A DNA stretch of 64,000 nucleotides from positions 1,116,001 through 1,180,000 of the forward strand of contig NZ_CP059600.1 in NCBI RefSeq assembly GCF_022369475.1, given 5' to 3'. The stretch is from Campylobacter sp. RM12651 (lineage in GTDB: Bacteria > Campylobacterota > Campylobacteria > Campylobacterales > Campylobacteraceae). Shown here one piece after another: positions 1 to 8,769 of this stretch; the stretch's first letter is position 1; each line of letters starts with the position of its first letter. A program made the translations under genes and the position numbers. Below the pieces are notes generated by a model, which was not told the DNA's origin, searched no databases, and saw only the letters and a list, made by a program, of their open reading frames with translations.

Positions 1-3000
1 CTTACGCTATCAGTTACATAACCATTAATTTTTTCAATAGCACTATTGCTATTTGCTTGATAGTAAATACCTTCATTGATTGTAATATGATTATTACTTA
101 CAACAACTTCACTTGGAACAACCACATCTACATTAGCATTGTTATCATTAGCTACTTCATCTTTAGCTGTATTTAGGTCTATTGTAAATGCAAATTCTTT
201 AACAAGTCCTGTTTTTAAGCTTGATAAATATACTTTATATGTTCCAACTTCCCAACCACTACCATCTACTCTGTTTGTTAAATCAGGAGTATATGTAAAT
301 GTTCCATCTGGTGCAGCTTGAAATTCTTTCATAATTAATTCATCTTGTCCTGTTGCATTATTAGCTTTTACAAATCCTAATACTATTGTATCATTAGCAA
401 CTGATTTACCAACAAATGTTGGAGTAGTATCAAATGTTCTACCACCATTTGGAATTTCAGTTAAGTTGTTGAAATATCCACCTTCATCACCTTGTAATAC
501 TTTAAAGTTAAATACATTGTTATCTTGGCTATTGCTATCCACAACCACATCACTTGTAGTATTATCTACGCTAGGTGTATTTGTTTGAGTATCAGCAACA
601 AGTTTTAAGCTAGCTTCACCTTTAATATCAGTTCCAATTACATTAAATGTAAACTTATAATCTCCAAAGTTATTGCAACCTAATTCTGGAACATATTTAA
701 ATTTACCATCAACAGCAAGAACTGAATCAGTTTTAATTAACTTATCATTATAAGTGATAAATACTTGCATTGCTTTAACACCACTAGCATTAATCTCACC
801 TTTAAATAAAGGATTAGCATCTACTGTAGTTGAACCATTGCTAATTTCTTTTAAGTTATTGTGATCGCCTGATTCATCACCTTCAAATATAGATACTTTA
901 ATTCCATTTCCAACACTTGGAACAATTACTTCAGGAGTTGTTGTATTATTAACCACTTCATCTTTAGCTGTATTTAAATCTAAACTAAATGAGTATTCTT
1001 TCATTTCTCCTGTTTTTAAGCTTGATAAATATACTTTATATGTTCCAACTTCCCAACCACTACCATCTACTCTGTTTGTTAAATCAGGAGTATATGTAAA
1101 TGTTCCATCTGGTGCAGCTTGGAATTCTTTCATAATTGCTTCATCTTTACCTGTAGCATTATTTGGTTTTACAAATAATAATACTAAAGTATCATTAGCA
1201 ACTGATTTACCTATAAATGTTGGAGTAGTATCAAATGTTCTACCACCATTTGGAATTTCAGTTAAGTTGTTGAAATATCCATCTTCATCGCCTTGGAATA
1301 CTTTAAATTCTAAAGCAGATTTGTTTTGTGTATTATCTGTTTCTTCACTTGGCTTAATATTAATAATTCCGTTTTCTGAATCACTAGTATTTCCATTTGT
1401 AGTATTATCAACACTTGGAACTTTATTTGCATCTTCACTTGGTTTAATATTAATAATTCCGTTTTCTGAACCTACAACCACATCACTTGTAGTATTATCT
1501 ACGCTAGGTGTATTTGTTTGAGTATCAGCAACAAGTTTTAAGCTAGCTTCACCTTTAATATCAGTTCCAATTACATTAAATGTAAACTTATAATCTCCAA
1601 AGTTATTGCAACCTAATTCTGGAACATATTTAAATTTACCATCAACAGCAAGAACTGAATCAGTTTTAATTAACTTATCATTATAAGTGATAAATACTTG
1701 CATTGCTTTAACACCACTAGCATTAATCTCACCTTTAAATAAAGGATTAGCATCTACTGTAGTTGAACCATTGCTAATTTCTTTTAAGTTATTGTGATCG
1801 CCTGATTCATCACCTTCAAATATAGATACTTTAATTCCATTTCCAACACTTGGAACAATTACTTCAGGAGTTGTTGTATTATTAACCACTTCATCTTTAG
1901 CTGTATTTAAATCTAAACTAAATGAGTATTCTTTCATTTCTCCTGTTTTTAAGCTTGATAAATATACTTTATATGTTCCAACTTCCCAACCACTACCATC
2001 TACTCTGTTTGTTAAATCAGGAGTATATGTAAATGTTCCATCTGGTGCAGCTTGGAATTCTTTCATAATTGCTTCATCTTTACCTGTAGCATTATTTGGT
2101 TTTACAAATAATAATACTAAAGTATCATTAGCAACTGATTTACCTATAAATGTTGGAGTAGTATCAAATGTTCTACCACCATTTGGAATTTCAGTTAAGT
2201 TGTTGAAATATCCATCTTCATCGCCTTGGAATACTTTAAATTCTAAAGTGCCTTCTTTAGTATCTAACTTAGCGTTTATTGTACCAACATTGCTAATATT
2301 TCCAGCTTCATCTTTAGCTACTAATTCTAATTTTTCACCATCTTTTACATCATTTAATGTTGCTTTAAAGTTACCATCAGCATCAGCTTTTACTTCAGTT
2401 TTACCATTTATTGTTACCACTGCATTTGGCTCTGTTTTACCTTCTACAACATAATTACCATTTAAATCTGGAGTTCCTGTTAATTCTCCTAATAATGGAG
2501 CTGTAGTGTCTATTGTCGTTGTAGCAACATCAGATACTATTTTATCATTTACATTATAAGTTACTTCTACCTTAACTTCTCCATCTTTTTCTGGAGTATA
2601 AGTAGTTGTAAATGAGCCATCTTTATTAAATGTAACATCAACAACTTTATCATTAATTTTAACAAGAGCTTTATTTTCAACAAATTCAACAGCATTTCCA
2701 TTAGCATCAACTGGCTTAATTGTTCCACTAATTGTAAGAACCTTATTATTATTTAAAGTATTTTCAACATTAACACCATTGCCTGCAATTTCAACATCAA
2801 CTTTAGCATCTACTTCTTTACTTGCAGCTTCTAATATAGTAACAACATCTGCTTTACCTTCAAATTTAACTTGAATTAAACCAATATTATTACCAATAAT
2901 ATTCGCATCAAGATTGATTGTAAATGTGCCATCTGCATCAATGTGTCCAACAACTTTAATATCATTTACAACACTATTTAATATATTACTTTGAATATCA

Positions 3001-4676
3001 AATTCGTAATCTCCTGCTACGCCTTGATAATTTTCTAATTTACCTTTAAGCACTAAGCTATTGCTATCAACTGTTGCTGAATGATCTTTTATAGTATCAT
3101 CACCATTTACTTCTGTAATAACAAGTTTATCAAATACTGGAGCTACTGGCTTATCTTCAGGTTTAACTTCTGGAGTTACAACATCTTCAGTTTTATCTTC
3201 TTCAGGTTGTTTATTGTCTTCAGTGTTTTCAGGTTTATCTTCAGGTTTAACTTCTGGAGTTACAACATCTTCAGTTTTATCTTCTTCAGGTTGTTTATTG
3301 TCTTCAGTGTTTTCAGGTTTATCTTCAGGTTTAACTTCTGGAGTTACAACATCTTCAGTTTTATCTTCTTCAGGTTTATTTTCAGAAGCTGGAACTTCAA
3401 TAATTGCTGGATTTACACTTGTATTGCCAACTTTATCAGTTGCACTAATTTCTACCTTATCACTAGCATTTGGAATAGTAATTACAAAATTACCATCTTT
3501 GTCAGCCGTCGCCTTATCTCCATTAGGAGTTGAAACTACCGCTTCTGGCTCTGTTTTACCTGATACTACTACATTTCCTTCTACAACTTCTACTTTAGTA
3601 TCTGTTATTACAGGAGCTATATTATCTACACTAAATGAGCTATCTACACTATTATTACCATTCTCAACATGATATTTATATAATAATTCAGCATTTGATA
3701 AGTCAAAAGTATAGTTATAATCACCATTAGCATCAGCTGTAACTTTTACAGGGAAATGGATTTGAGCTACATTGTTACCATCTAATGTATAACCAATAAC
3801 ATTTATTGTTACTTCAGAATTAGGTGTAGCTCCACTACCTTTTATAGTAAATTCTGTTCCATTTGTTAATTTACCATCTACAATATTAGAATCTTTATCA
3901 TATACATTTGCAGTTAAATTTAATGGTTTTTCTTCAGGTTTAACTTCAGGTTGAGTATTATCTTCAGTTTTATCTTCTTCAGGTTTAACTTCTGGAGTTA
4001 CAACATCTTCGGTATTTTCAGGTTTTTCTTCAGGTTTAACTTCAGGTTGAGTATTGTTTCCTGTATTATTTTCTGGATTTTCAGGAACTACATTGTCATT
4101 AGCACCATTATTTCCTGGAATTGTAGGAATTTCGCCATTGTTAGCTTCTCCATTAATTTCAGGTGTTACTTGATTACCTTGTGCTAATAAATCATTAAGA
4201 TTTGCAGCACCTAAGCCGTTGTTGTTAAAGTTAGTAATAACATTATTATCAACTTCTCTTGATAATACATCTGCATAAACTGTGCTTTCGCTACCTGATT
4301 GGTCAAATACAACATCATTTAATGTTCCAGTAGCACCAGCAGCACCAGCTTCACCAGCAGCAGTTGCGTCTAATTCTATTTCTCCATTGTTATTTACTAA
4401 GTTATTGATTAAGTTATTGATTTTATCATCAATTGCAGCTTCATTTTCAAAGCTTTCACTTGTTAAAATACTATTATCAATCTTTGCAACATTATCTCCT
4501 ACAATATGTAAAACTTTGCCACTGCTAAGTTCTATATCAACACTTGTATCTTTTCCGATTGTTCTAATAGTATCATTTAGTGATACTGCATCGCCTACAT
4601 TTAGTGACTTCTCACCATTAACATTAATAGCTTTAACATCGCCTATTAATTTAATAATTTTTCCAGCTTCCGCCAT
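1..4676 (-). CDS. Giant repetitive LapA-like surface adhesin, N-terminal part (runs off window)
   Basis: The frame is open from the ATG at 4676 (good ribosome site aaggag just upstream) to the window edge, giving about 1558 residues without a stop; the C-terminus is missing. Residues 1-108 (MAEAGKIIKLIGDV...) look like the retention module of type I-secreted, LapA-type adhesins, ending in an Ala/Gly-rich stretch that contains TAAG at residues 105-108. Then follow a low-complexity acidic linker (PEVKPEEKPE type) and a series of Ig-like/bacterial-Ig beta domains with recurring TVDTTAP-, DADGNF- and GDEDGYFNNL-type motifs. There is no N-terminal signal peptide, as expected for type I secretion. 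Likely role: biofilm or cell adhesion, held in the outer membrane until proteolytic release. No secretion genes and no LapG/LapD are in the window. Family assignment is by motif and architecture; the ligand is unknown. Confidence 0.8.
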   Translation of the reverse strand, partial: MAEAGKIIKLIGDVKAINVNGEKSLNVGDAVSLNDTIRTIGKDTSVDIELSSGKVLHIVGDNVAKIDNSILTSESFENEAAIDDKINNLINNLVNNNGEIELDATAAGEAGAAGATGTLNDVVFDQSGSESTVYADVLSREVDNNVITNFNNNGLGAANLNDLLAQGNQVTPEINGEANNGEIPTIPGNNGANDNVVPENPENNTGNNTQPEVKPEEKPENTEDVVTPEVKPEEDKTEDNTQPEVKPEEKPLNLTANVYDKDSNIVDGKLTNGTEFTIKGSGATPNSEVTINVIGYTLDGNNVAQIHFPVKVTADANGDYNYTFDLSNAELLYKYHVENGNNSVDSSFSVDNIAPVITDTKVEVVEGNVVVSGKTEPEAVVSTPNGDKATADKDGNFVITIPNASDKVEISATDKVGNTSVNPAIIEVPASENKPEEDKTEDVVTPEVKPEDKPENTEDNKQPEEDKTEDVVTPEVKPEDKPENTEDNKQPEEDKTEDVVTPEVKPEDKPVAPVFDKLVITEVNGDDTIKDHSATVDSNSLVLKGKLENYQGVAGDYEFDIQSNILNSVVNDIKVVGHIDADGTFTINLDANIIGNNIGLIQVKFEGKADVVTILEAASKEVDAKVDVEIAGNGVNVENTLNNNKVLTISGTIKPVDANGNAVEFVENKALVKINDKVVDVTFNKDGSFTTTYTPEKDGEVKVEVTYNVNDKIVSDVATTTIDTTAPLLGELTGTPDLNGNYVVEGKTEPNAVVTINGKTEVKADADGNFKATLNDVKDGEKLELVAKDEAGNISNVGTINAKLDTKEGTLEFKVFQGDEDGYFNNLTEIPNGGRTFDTTPTFIGKSVANDTLVLLFVKPNNATGKDEAIMKEFQAAPDGTFTYTPDLTNRVDGSGWEVGTYKVYLSSLKTGEMKEYSFSLDLNTAKDEVVNNTTTPEVIVPSVGNGIKVSIFEGDESGDHNNLKEISNGSTTVDANPLFKGEINASGVKAMQVFITYNDKLIKTDSVLAVDGKFKYVPELGCNNFGDYKFTFNVIGTDIKGEASLKLVADTQTNTPSVDNTTSDVVVGSENGIINIKPSEDANKVPSVDNTTNGNTSDSENGIINIKPSEETDNTQNKSALEFKVFQGDEDGYFNNLTEIPNGGRTFDTTPTFIGKSVANDTLVLLFVKPNNATGKDEAIMKEFQAAPDGTFTYTPDLTNRVDGSGWEVGTYKVYLSSLKTGEMKEYSFSLDLNTAKDEVVNNTTTPEVIVPSVGNGIKVSIFEGDESGDHNNLKEISNGSTTVDANPLFKGEINASGVKAMQVFITYNDKLIKTDSVLAVDGKFKYVPELGCNNFGDYKFTFNVIGTDIKGEASLKLVADTQTNTPSVDNTTSDVVVDSNSQDNNVFNFKVLQGDEGGYFNNLTEIPNGGRTFDTTPTFVGKSVANDTIVLGFVKANNATGQDELIMKEFQAAPDGTFTYTPDLTNRVDGSGWEVGTYKVYLSSLKTGLVKEFAFTIDLNTAKDEVANDNNANVDVVVPSEVVVSNNHITINEGIYYQANSNSAIEKINGYVTDSV
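541..1315 (-). repeat. 775-bp direct repeat inside the adhesin, copy 1
   Basis: This stretch matches 1474-2248 at an offset of 933 bases; I saw no differences in the segments compared line by line. It encodes two adjacent beta domains: a B type (FKVFQGDEDGYFNN...) and an A type (IKVSIFEGDESGDHNN...). A third, diverged B-type domain lies at about 165-528. Confidence 0.9.
1474..2248 (-). repeat. 775-bp direct repeat inside the adhesin, copy 2
   Basis: Partner of 541-1315. The 158 bases between the copies encode an Asn/Ser/Thr-rich linker that itself contains a duplicated NGIINIKPSE segment. In-frame recombination between the copies would add or remove 311 residues without shifting the frame, since 933 is divisible by three. 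Confidence 0.9.
3151..3376 (-). repeat. Three tandem 84-bp units encoding an acidic Pro/Glu/Lys linker
   Basis: Units start at 3151, 3235 and 3319 with a period of exactly 84 bases (28 residues). They encode an EDKTEDVVTPEVKPEDKP-type linker rich in Glu, Asp, Pro and Lys. Related, less regular units recur at about 3930-4070. Such a linker probably acts as a flexible or extended spacer in the adhesin stalk. Confidence 0.85.
4353..4364 (-). other. Candidate LapG-type cleavage motif (TAAG) in the adhesin retention module
   Basis: On the minus strand these twelve bases encode Thr105-Ala106-Ala107-Gly108, inside LDATAAGEAGAAGAT. Known LapA-family adhesins are cut between the two alanines of a TAAG motif at nearly the same distance from the N-terminus by the periplasmic protease LapG. 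Assignment here is by motif and position only. Confidence 0.6.
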
Positions 4677-4799
4677 AATATTTCTCCTTGTTGAATTTCA
4701 AAACAAGGTTAATTTAACGAAAATATATAAATTCTATTATTGCCCTTCAGTGCAAAAAATATAATTTTTACAAAAAAAGGCAAAAAAATGTATAAAATA

Positions 4800-5759
4800 T
4801 TAATTACAAGCTTTAGTAAAACCTAATTCGCAAGCTTTTTGAAAGAATTTTTTTGATTTAGAAGAATCTGTTTTGATATATGTCTTATCATTATCTTTTA
4901 ATCCATCTTCATACATATATCCAAGTCTAGAACAAGAATAACCATCGCCAATCTTACAAGATTTTTCATAGTTTTTTATAGCTTTTTCAAAATCATTATT
5001 ATGTTCTTGTAATACCGCTAAGCTAGCACAAGAATCTTTATCATCTAATTCACATCCTTGCTCATAATACATTTGAGTTTTTTCTATATTGTTTAAATAT
5101 CTATAAACATCTCCTATTGACTTGCAAGCTTTATAATTTTTATTATTACACTCTTTATCGCTTAAATCAGAAAAATTAGATATTTTATTATTAACAACTT
5201 GGGTAGTTAAATACCAATTTGACACCATCTGACAACCATAATCATCACCTAAACCACAAGCTCTTAAATAAAAATCAATTCCTTGATTAGGATTTAAATT
5301 ATTAGCAAGTTCTATACAAGAATTAGCAATTCCACCATTGCAAGCTTTAAATAATTCGTCTTGTTTAAATTCTTTATATTCTTTTTTTTGTAAATAAGCA
5401 TAATTATCACAAGCTTCATAAATATCATTCTTACAAGCATTATCTAATAAATCATTCGCTTTTTTTATATCCTTATTAACGCCAAGTCCTAGATAATACA
5501 TTTTTCCAAGACTTCCACAAGCTTTTTTATTATTCAAATCACAAGATTTTTTATAATATTTATAAGCATAAGAATAAGAAATTCCAGTTCCTAATCCAAA
5601 TTCATTCATCTCTCCTAATCTATAACAAGCATTAGAATTATCTTTATTACATTCTTGTTTAAAATTAGGATAAGCTTTTTTATATTCACCCTTTTCAAAC
5701 AAACTTTCATTAGCACTTAAAGATACCAAAATACCTAAAGCTAATAATATTTTTCTCAT
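4800..5759 (-). CDS. Secreted Cys-rich Sel1-like repeat (SLR) protein
   Basis: 319 residues with an N-terminal signal peptide (MRKILLALGILVSLSANE) and then repeated 36-residue-type units with paired cysteines, e.g. NACYRLGEMNEFGLG, KACGSLGKMYYLGLG, SCSRLGYMYEDGL. This is the pattern of Helicobacter cysteine-rich proteins (Hcp), where each alpha/alpha repeat is tied by a disulfide. Expected location is the periplasm or outside the cell; function probably protein-protein contact, but the partner is unknown. It follows the eptC gene on the same strand after a 227-base gap containing a stem-loop, so it probably has its own promoter. Similar but more diverged proteins are encoded at 24658-27196. 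Confidence 0.8.
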   Translation of the reverse strand: MRKILLALGILVSLSANESLFEKGEYKKAYPNFKQECNKDNSNACYRLGEMNEFGLGTGISYSYAYKYYKKSCDLNNKKACGSLGKMYYLGLGVNKDIKKANDLLDNACKNDIYEACDNYAYLQKKEYKEFKQDELFKACNGGIANSCIELANNLNPNQGIDFYLRACGLGDDYGCQMVSNWYLTTQVVNNKISNFSDLSDKECNNKNYKACKSIGDVYRYLNNIEKTQMYYEQGCELDDKDSCASLAVLQEHNNDFEKAIKNYEKSCKIGDGYSCSRLGYMYEDGLKDNDKTYIKTDSSKSKKFFQKACELGFTKACN

Positions 5760-5833
5760 ACAATCTCCTTAAAAAATATCAAATAAATTAAAGTAAAAAT
5801 AATATGTAAAAATCGTAAATATTGAAGAGATTA

Positions 5834-5895
5834 AAAGGGTTGCATTTAGGAGTATAGTTGAAAAATGATTAACGATTTATTAGCTGCAACCCTTT
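5834..5895 (-). terminator. Long stem-loop between eptC and the SLR gene
   Basis: Two perfect 11-base arms (5834-5844 and 5885-5895, aaagggttgca/tgcaacccttt) enclose a 40-base loop. On the minus strand the stem is followed by TTTTAAT, so it could end eptC transcription; the large loop also allows a small RNA or leader structure. Nothing else was recognised in the gap 5760-5986. Confidence 0.4.
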
Positions 5896-5986
5896 AAAAC
5901 AAGGAATGGCGTATTATAACCACACAATTATTAAAATAATATTAAACTAAATAAAAATTTTATAAATATTTTATTTTTTATATTAT

Positions 5987-7504
5987 TTATAAATTATTTT
6001 CTAAATCTATACTAAATAAATCATAGTTTTTCCTATAATCTTTTGTAGAAATATTAAAAAACCCTAATAAAGAACTAAATAAATTATCTTGAGATAGTTT
6101 AAAATCAAGTTTATCTTTATTGTTATACTCATAATTAGTCCATAAAATAGCCGGAATTTGAATTTGCTCTTTTGGTGCTAAATAATATGGCATTCCGTGC
6201 AAATAAAACCCATTTTCTCCTAAACTTTCTCCGTGATCACTTAGATAAAATAAAGCTTTTTTATCAGCATTATCAGTCTTTAAAACATCAATCAAACTAG
6301 CCACTATAAAATCAGTATAAAGCAAGGTGTTATCATAAGTGTTATATAAATTATCTTCGCTACATTCTTGCAATTTATTTGTATTACAAGTTGGAGTAAA
6401 TTTTTCAAATTCTTTTGGATATCTAAGATAATAACTTGGCCCATGAGAACCTTGCAAATGCACTATTATTAATGTATTTTTATCTTTTTTACTTTTTAAT
6501 ATATTCTTAGTTTCATCAACTAACCATCCATCATAATCTTTACTTTTAATAATAGAATTAATGTCATTACAAACATTTTGACAACCACCAGAATTATTAT
6601 CTATCCAACGCACATCAATAAAACGATTTAAAAGATTTAAAACATTCTCATAATTTTCACCTTTTTTAAAATCCACCCTATCATGCAATGAAAACATACA
6701 AGGTAAAGATTGAGCAGTGGCAGTCCCGCAAGATGTAAAATTACTAAAATAATTAATATTTAAATTCTTAGTATAAAAATTAGTATCGTTTTTAGTATAT
6801 CCGCCTAAAGAATAATTCTTTGCCCTTGCAGTTTCTCCTACTACTAAAATAAAAGTTTTACTCTCATTATCATCTTGAATAGAAGCATCAAGCCCTATTT
6901 TTACCATCTCTTCTTTAGGAGTGAATTTTGATTTTGTTATTTTGATAGCAGAATATATTTGATGAAAAGGCACATTGTAATATCTTATGTTATCATTAGT
7001 TCTAATAAAAGGTATAAAAGTTCTAGAATTAGTAAATACTATGACAAAAATCAATATAGCACTTAAAATAATTGAAACTATTTTAGCTAGATAATAACCT
7101 TTTTTTATACTGATAAATCTTAGCAAAATTATTGGTAATACAACGCTTAATAATATAAAAAATACAAAGGATAAAGAAAATAAATCGCTCATTTCTCTTT
7201 TGTCTGTTAAAAATACATTAGCTACCATATTTCCATCAATAACTACATTGTAAGTTTTAATAAAATATATACTAAATCCAGTGCATATTATTAAAATAAT
7301 AGAACAAATATAAGCCAAAATTCTAAAAAAACATAATATATTAACAACTAAAAATATCAATGTAAAATATATAATATTTACTATTGTAAAAAAATAAATA
7401 TCACTTATTTTATTACTCAAAAATGCAAGCATAGAAAAATAATTCAAAGCAATTATATATGCACTTAAAACAAAATTAAATAAAATTGGATTTATCTTTA
7501 ACAT
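5987..7504 (-). CDS. eptC: Phosphoethanolamine transferase, EptA/EptC family
   Basis: 505 residues. The first ~160 residues hold about five membrane helices; the rest is a periplasmic sulfatase-fold domain. Visible metal/catalytic motifs are ILVVGETARAKN (Glu near residue 222), the nucleophile Thr in CGTATAQSLPC (about residue 257), GSHGPSYY and YLSDHGESLGENG. The family moves phosphoethanolamine from phosphatidylethanolamine to lipid A; in Campylobacter jejuni EptC also modifies the flagellar rod protein FlgG and N-glycans. It is transcribed divergently from exonuclease III at 7562, an arrangement like that next to C. jejuni eptC. Family call is secure; the exact acceptor set is inferred. 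Confidence 0.88.
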   Translation of the reverse strand: MLKINPILFNFVLSAYIIALNYFSMLAFLSNKISDIYFFTIVNIIYFTLIFLVVNILCFFRILAYICSIILIICTGFSIYFIKTYNVVIDGNMVANVFLTDKREMSDLFSLSFVFFILLSVVLPIILLRFISIKKGYYLAKIVSIILSAILIFVIVFTNSRTFIPFIRTNDNIRYYNVPFHQIYSAIKITKSKFTPKEEMVKIGLDASIQDDNESKTFILVVGETARAKNYSLGGYTKNDTNFYTKNLNINYFSNFTSCGTATAQSLPCMFSLHDRVDFKKGENYENVLNLLNRFIDVRWIDNNSGGCQNVCNDINSIIKSKDYDGWLVDETKNILKSKKDKNTLIIVHLQGSHGPSYYLRYPKEFEKFTPTCNTNKLQECSEDNLYNTYDNTLLYTDFIVASLIDVLKTDNADKKALFYLSDHGESLGENGFYLHGMPYYLAPKEQIQIPAILWTNYEYNNKDKLDFKLSQDNLFSSLLGFFNISTKDYRKNYDLFSIDLENNL

Positions 7505-7561
7505 TTACTACCTTTTTGTATAGTTTTTATCATTATAAATAACTTAATTTAAGGAATAGTT

Positions 7562-8320
7562 TTGAGATTAATTTCGTGGAATGTAAATGGTTTAAGAGCA
7601 ATTTGTGATAAAGATGGGTTTTCGTTTTTAGAAAAATACCCTACTGATTTTTTAGGTATTCAAGAGATAAAAGCAACACCTGATAAATTTCCAAAAGATA
7701 TAAACAATTTAGGCTTTAAAGATATTAAATCAAATTCAGCAAAAAGAGCTGGATATTCTGGTGTTATGAGCTTTTTAAATTTTGAATGCGAGAGTAGATT
7801 TGCCCAATTTTTTCCTGATGATGAAGGAAGAGTTTTAGAGCATAGTTTTAAAGATATTGTTTTGTTTAATATATATTTTCCAAACGGACAAAGCGGTGAT
7901 GAAAGATTAGATTATAAAATGAAATTCTATGATGATTTTTTAGAATATTTAAAAAAATTATTATTAGAAGGTAAAAAAATCATAATTTGTGGAGATGTAA
8001 ATACAGCACACCGCCCAATAGATTTAACTCACCCAAAAGCTAATGAAAAAACAAGTGGATTTTTACCAATTGAGCGTGAGTGGATTGATAGATTGCTTGA
8101 TGCTGGGTTTGTTGATACATTTAGATATATAAACGGAGATATTCCTGAAAAATATTCGTGGTGGAGCTATCGTGCAGCTGCTAGAAATAGAAATGTTGGT
8201 TGGAGAATTGATTATTTTTTCATATCAAATAATCTTACCCCTTATTTAAAAGACGCCTTTATATTAAGCGATGTAATGGGCTCTGATCATTGTCCTGTTG
8301 GTATTGATATTGAAATCTAA
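7562..8320 (+). CDS. xth: Exodeoxyribonuclease III / AP endonuclease
   Basis: 252 residues, full length for the ExoIII family. The start is a TTG at 7562, six bases after an aagga ribosome site; no better ATG is in frame. Active-site motifs of the exonuclease-endonuclease-phosphatase fold are present: WNVNGLRA, GIQEIKA, GDVNTAH and the terminal GSDHCPVGIDI. It acts on abasic sites and 3' blocked ends in base-excision repair. It overlaps the following split-barrel gene by 23 bases, so the two are probably co-transcribed. Confidence 0.93.
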   Translation: MRLISWNVNGLRAICDKDGFSFLEKYPTDFLGIQEIKATPDKFPKDINNLGFKDIKSNSAKRAGYSGVMSFLNFECESRFAQFFPDDEGRVLEHSFKDIVLFNIYFPNGQSGDERLDYKMKFYDDFLEYLKKLLLEGKKIIICGDVNTAHRPIDLTHPKANEKTSGFLPIEREWIDRLLDAGFVDTFRYINGDIPEKYSWWSYRAAARNRNVGWRIDYFFISNNLTPYLKDAFILSDVMGSDHCPVGIDIEI

Positions 8321-8690
8321 AATAAATGAGTTTTTAAATTCTAACAATATTTGCGTAGTTTCTACAAATGAGCCTTATTCGGCTACTTTATTTTATAAAT
8401 TTGATGAGATTAATGAAGCATTGCTTTTTATCTCATCGCCTACTTCAAGGCATATTAAATTAGATGAATTATTAAGTGCAGCAATTTATACAAACAATCC
8501 AATTAAAGGCGTTCAAATAATAGGAAAATTATTATTAGCAAATGAAACCCAAAAAAGGCTTTATTTAAATACATATAAGGCTGCTAATTTTGCACTAAAT
8601 CACAAAATTTATGCACTAAAGCTAAAATATTTAAAATACACAGATAATACCCTAATGCTACCTAAAAAAACGGAGATTTTTTATGAATGA
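8298..8690 (+). CDS. Pyridoxamine-5'-phosphate-oxidase-like FMN split-barrel protein
   Basis: About 130 residues or slightly fewer; candidate starts are TTG at 8298, 8304 or 8310, all inside the end of exonuclease III. The fold is suggested by INEFLNSNNICVVSTN, YSATLFYKFDE, LLFISSPTSRHIKL and IKGVQIIGKL, the pattern of small flavin-binding split-barrel proteins of the YhbP/PNPOx type. Substrate unknown. Its stop overlaps the ATG of a 28-residue membrane miniprotein by eight bases, indicating a tightly coupled operon. Confidence 0.65.
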   Translation: MVLILKSKINEFLNSNNICVVSTNEPYSATLFYKFDEINEALLFISSPTSRHIKLDELLSAAIYTNNPIKGVQIIGKLLLANETQKRLYLNTYKAANFALNHKIYALKLKYLKYTDNTLMLPKKTEIFYE

Positions 8691-8769
8691 ATTTATACTT
8701 GATATAAGTGCTACTTTATTTTTTAGTTTTTTACTAATTTATTTTGTAATTAAAAGGATAAAAAAATGA
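8683..8769 (+). CDS. 28-residue single-span membrane miniprotein
   Basis: An ATG at 8683, with cggag about eight bases upstream, opens a 28-codon frame (MNEFILDISATLFFSFLLIY..., ending KRIKK). It overlaps the upstream gene by eight bases and its TGA overlaps the ATG of glycerate kinase in an ATGA. The middle is a single hydrophobic helix and the C-terminus is basic, so the C-terminus should face the cytoplasm. Overlaps on both sides suggest it is translated by coupling. Function unknown; it might serve only to pass ribosomes to the kinase. Confidence 0.5.
   Translation: MNEFILDISATLFFSFLLIYFVIKRIKK

Noticed and set aside
3151-3376. Possible CRISPR array (regular 84-base spacing)
   Set aside because: The units are contiguous, in frame and coding; there are no unique spacers and no cas genes in the window.
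3081-3672. Plus-strand reading frames with repeated Phe/Ser-rich segments
   Set aside because: They are antisense to the 84-base repeats of the adhesin on the minus strand; the repeats keep any frame open. No ribosome site or family resemblance.
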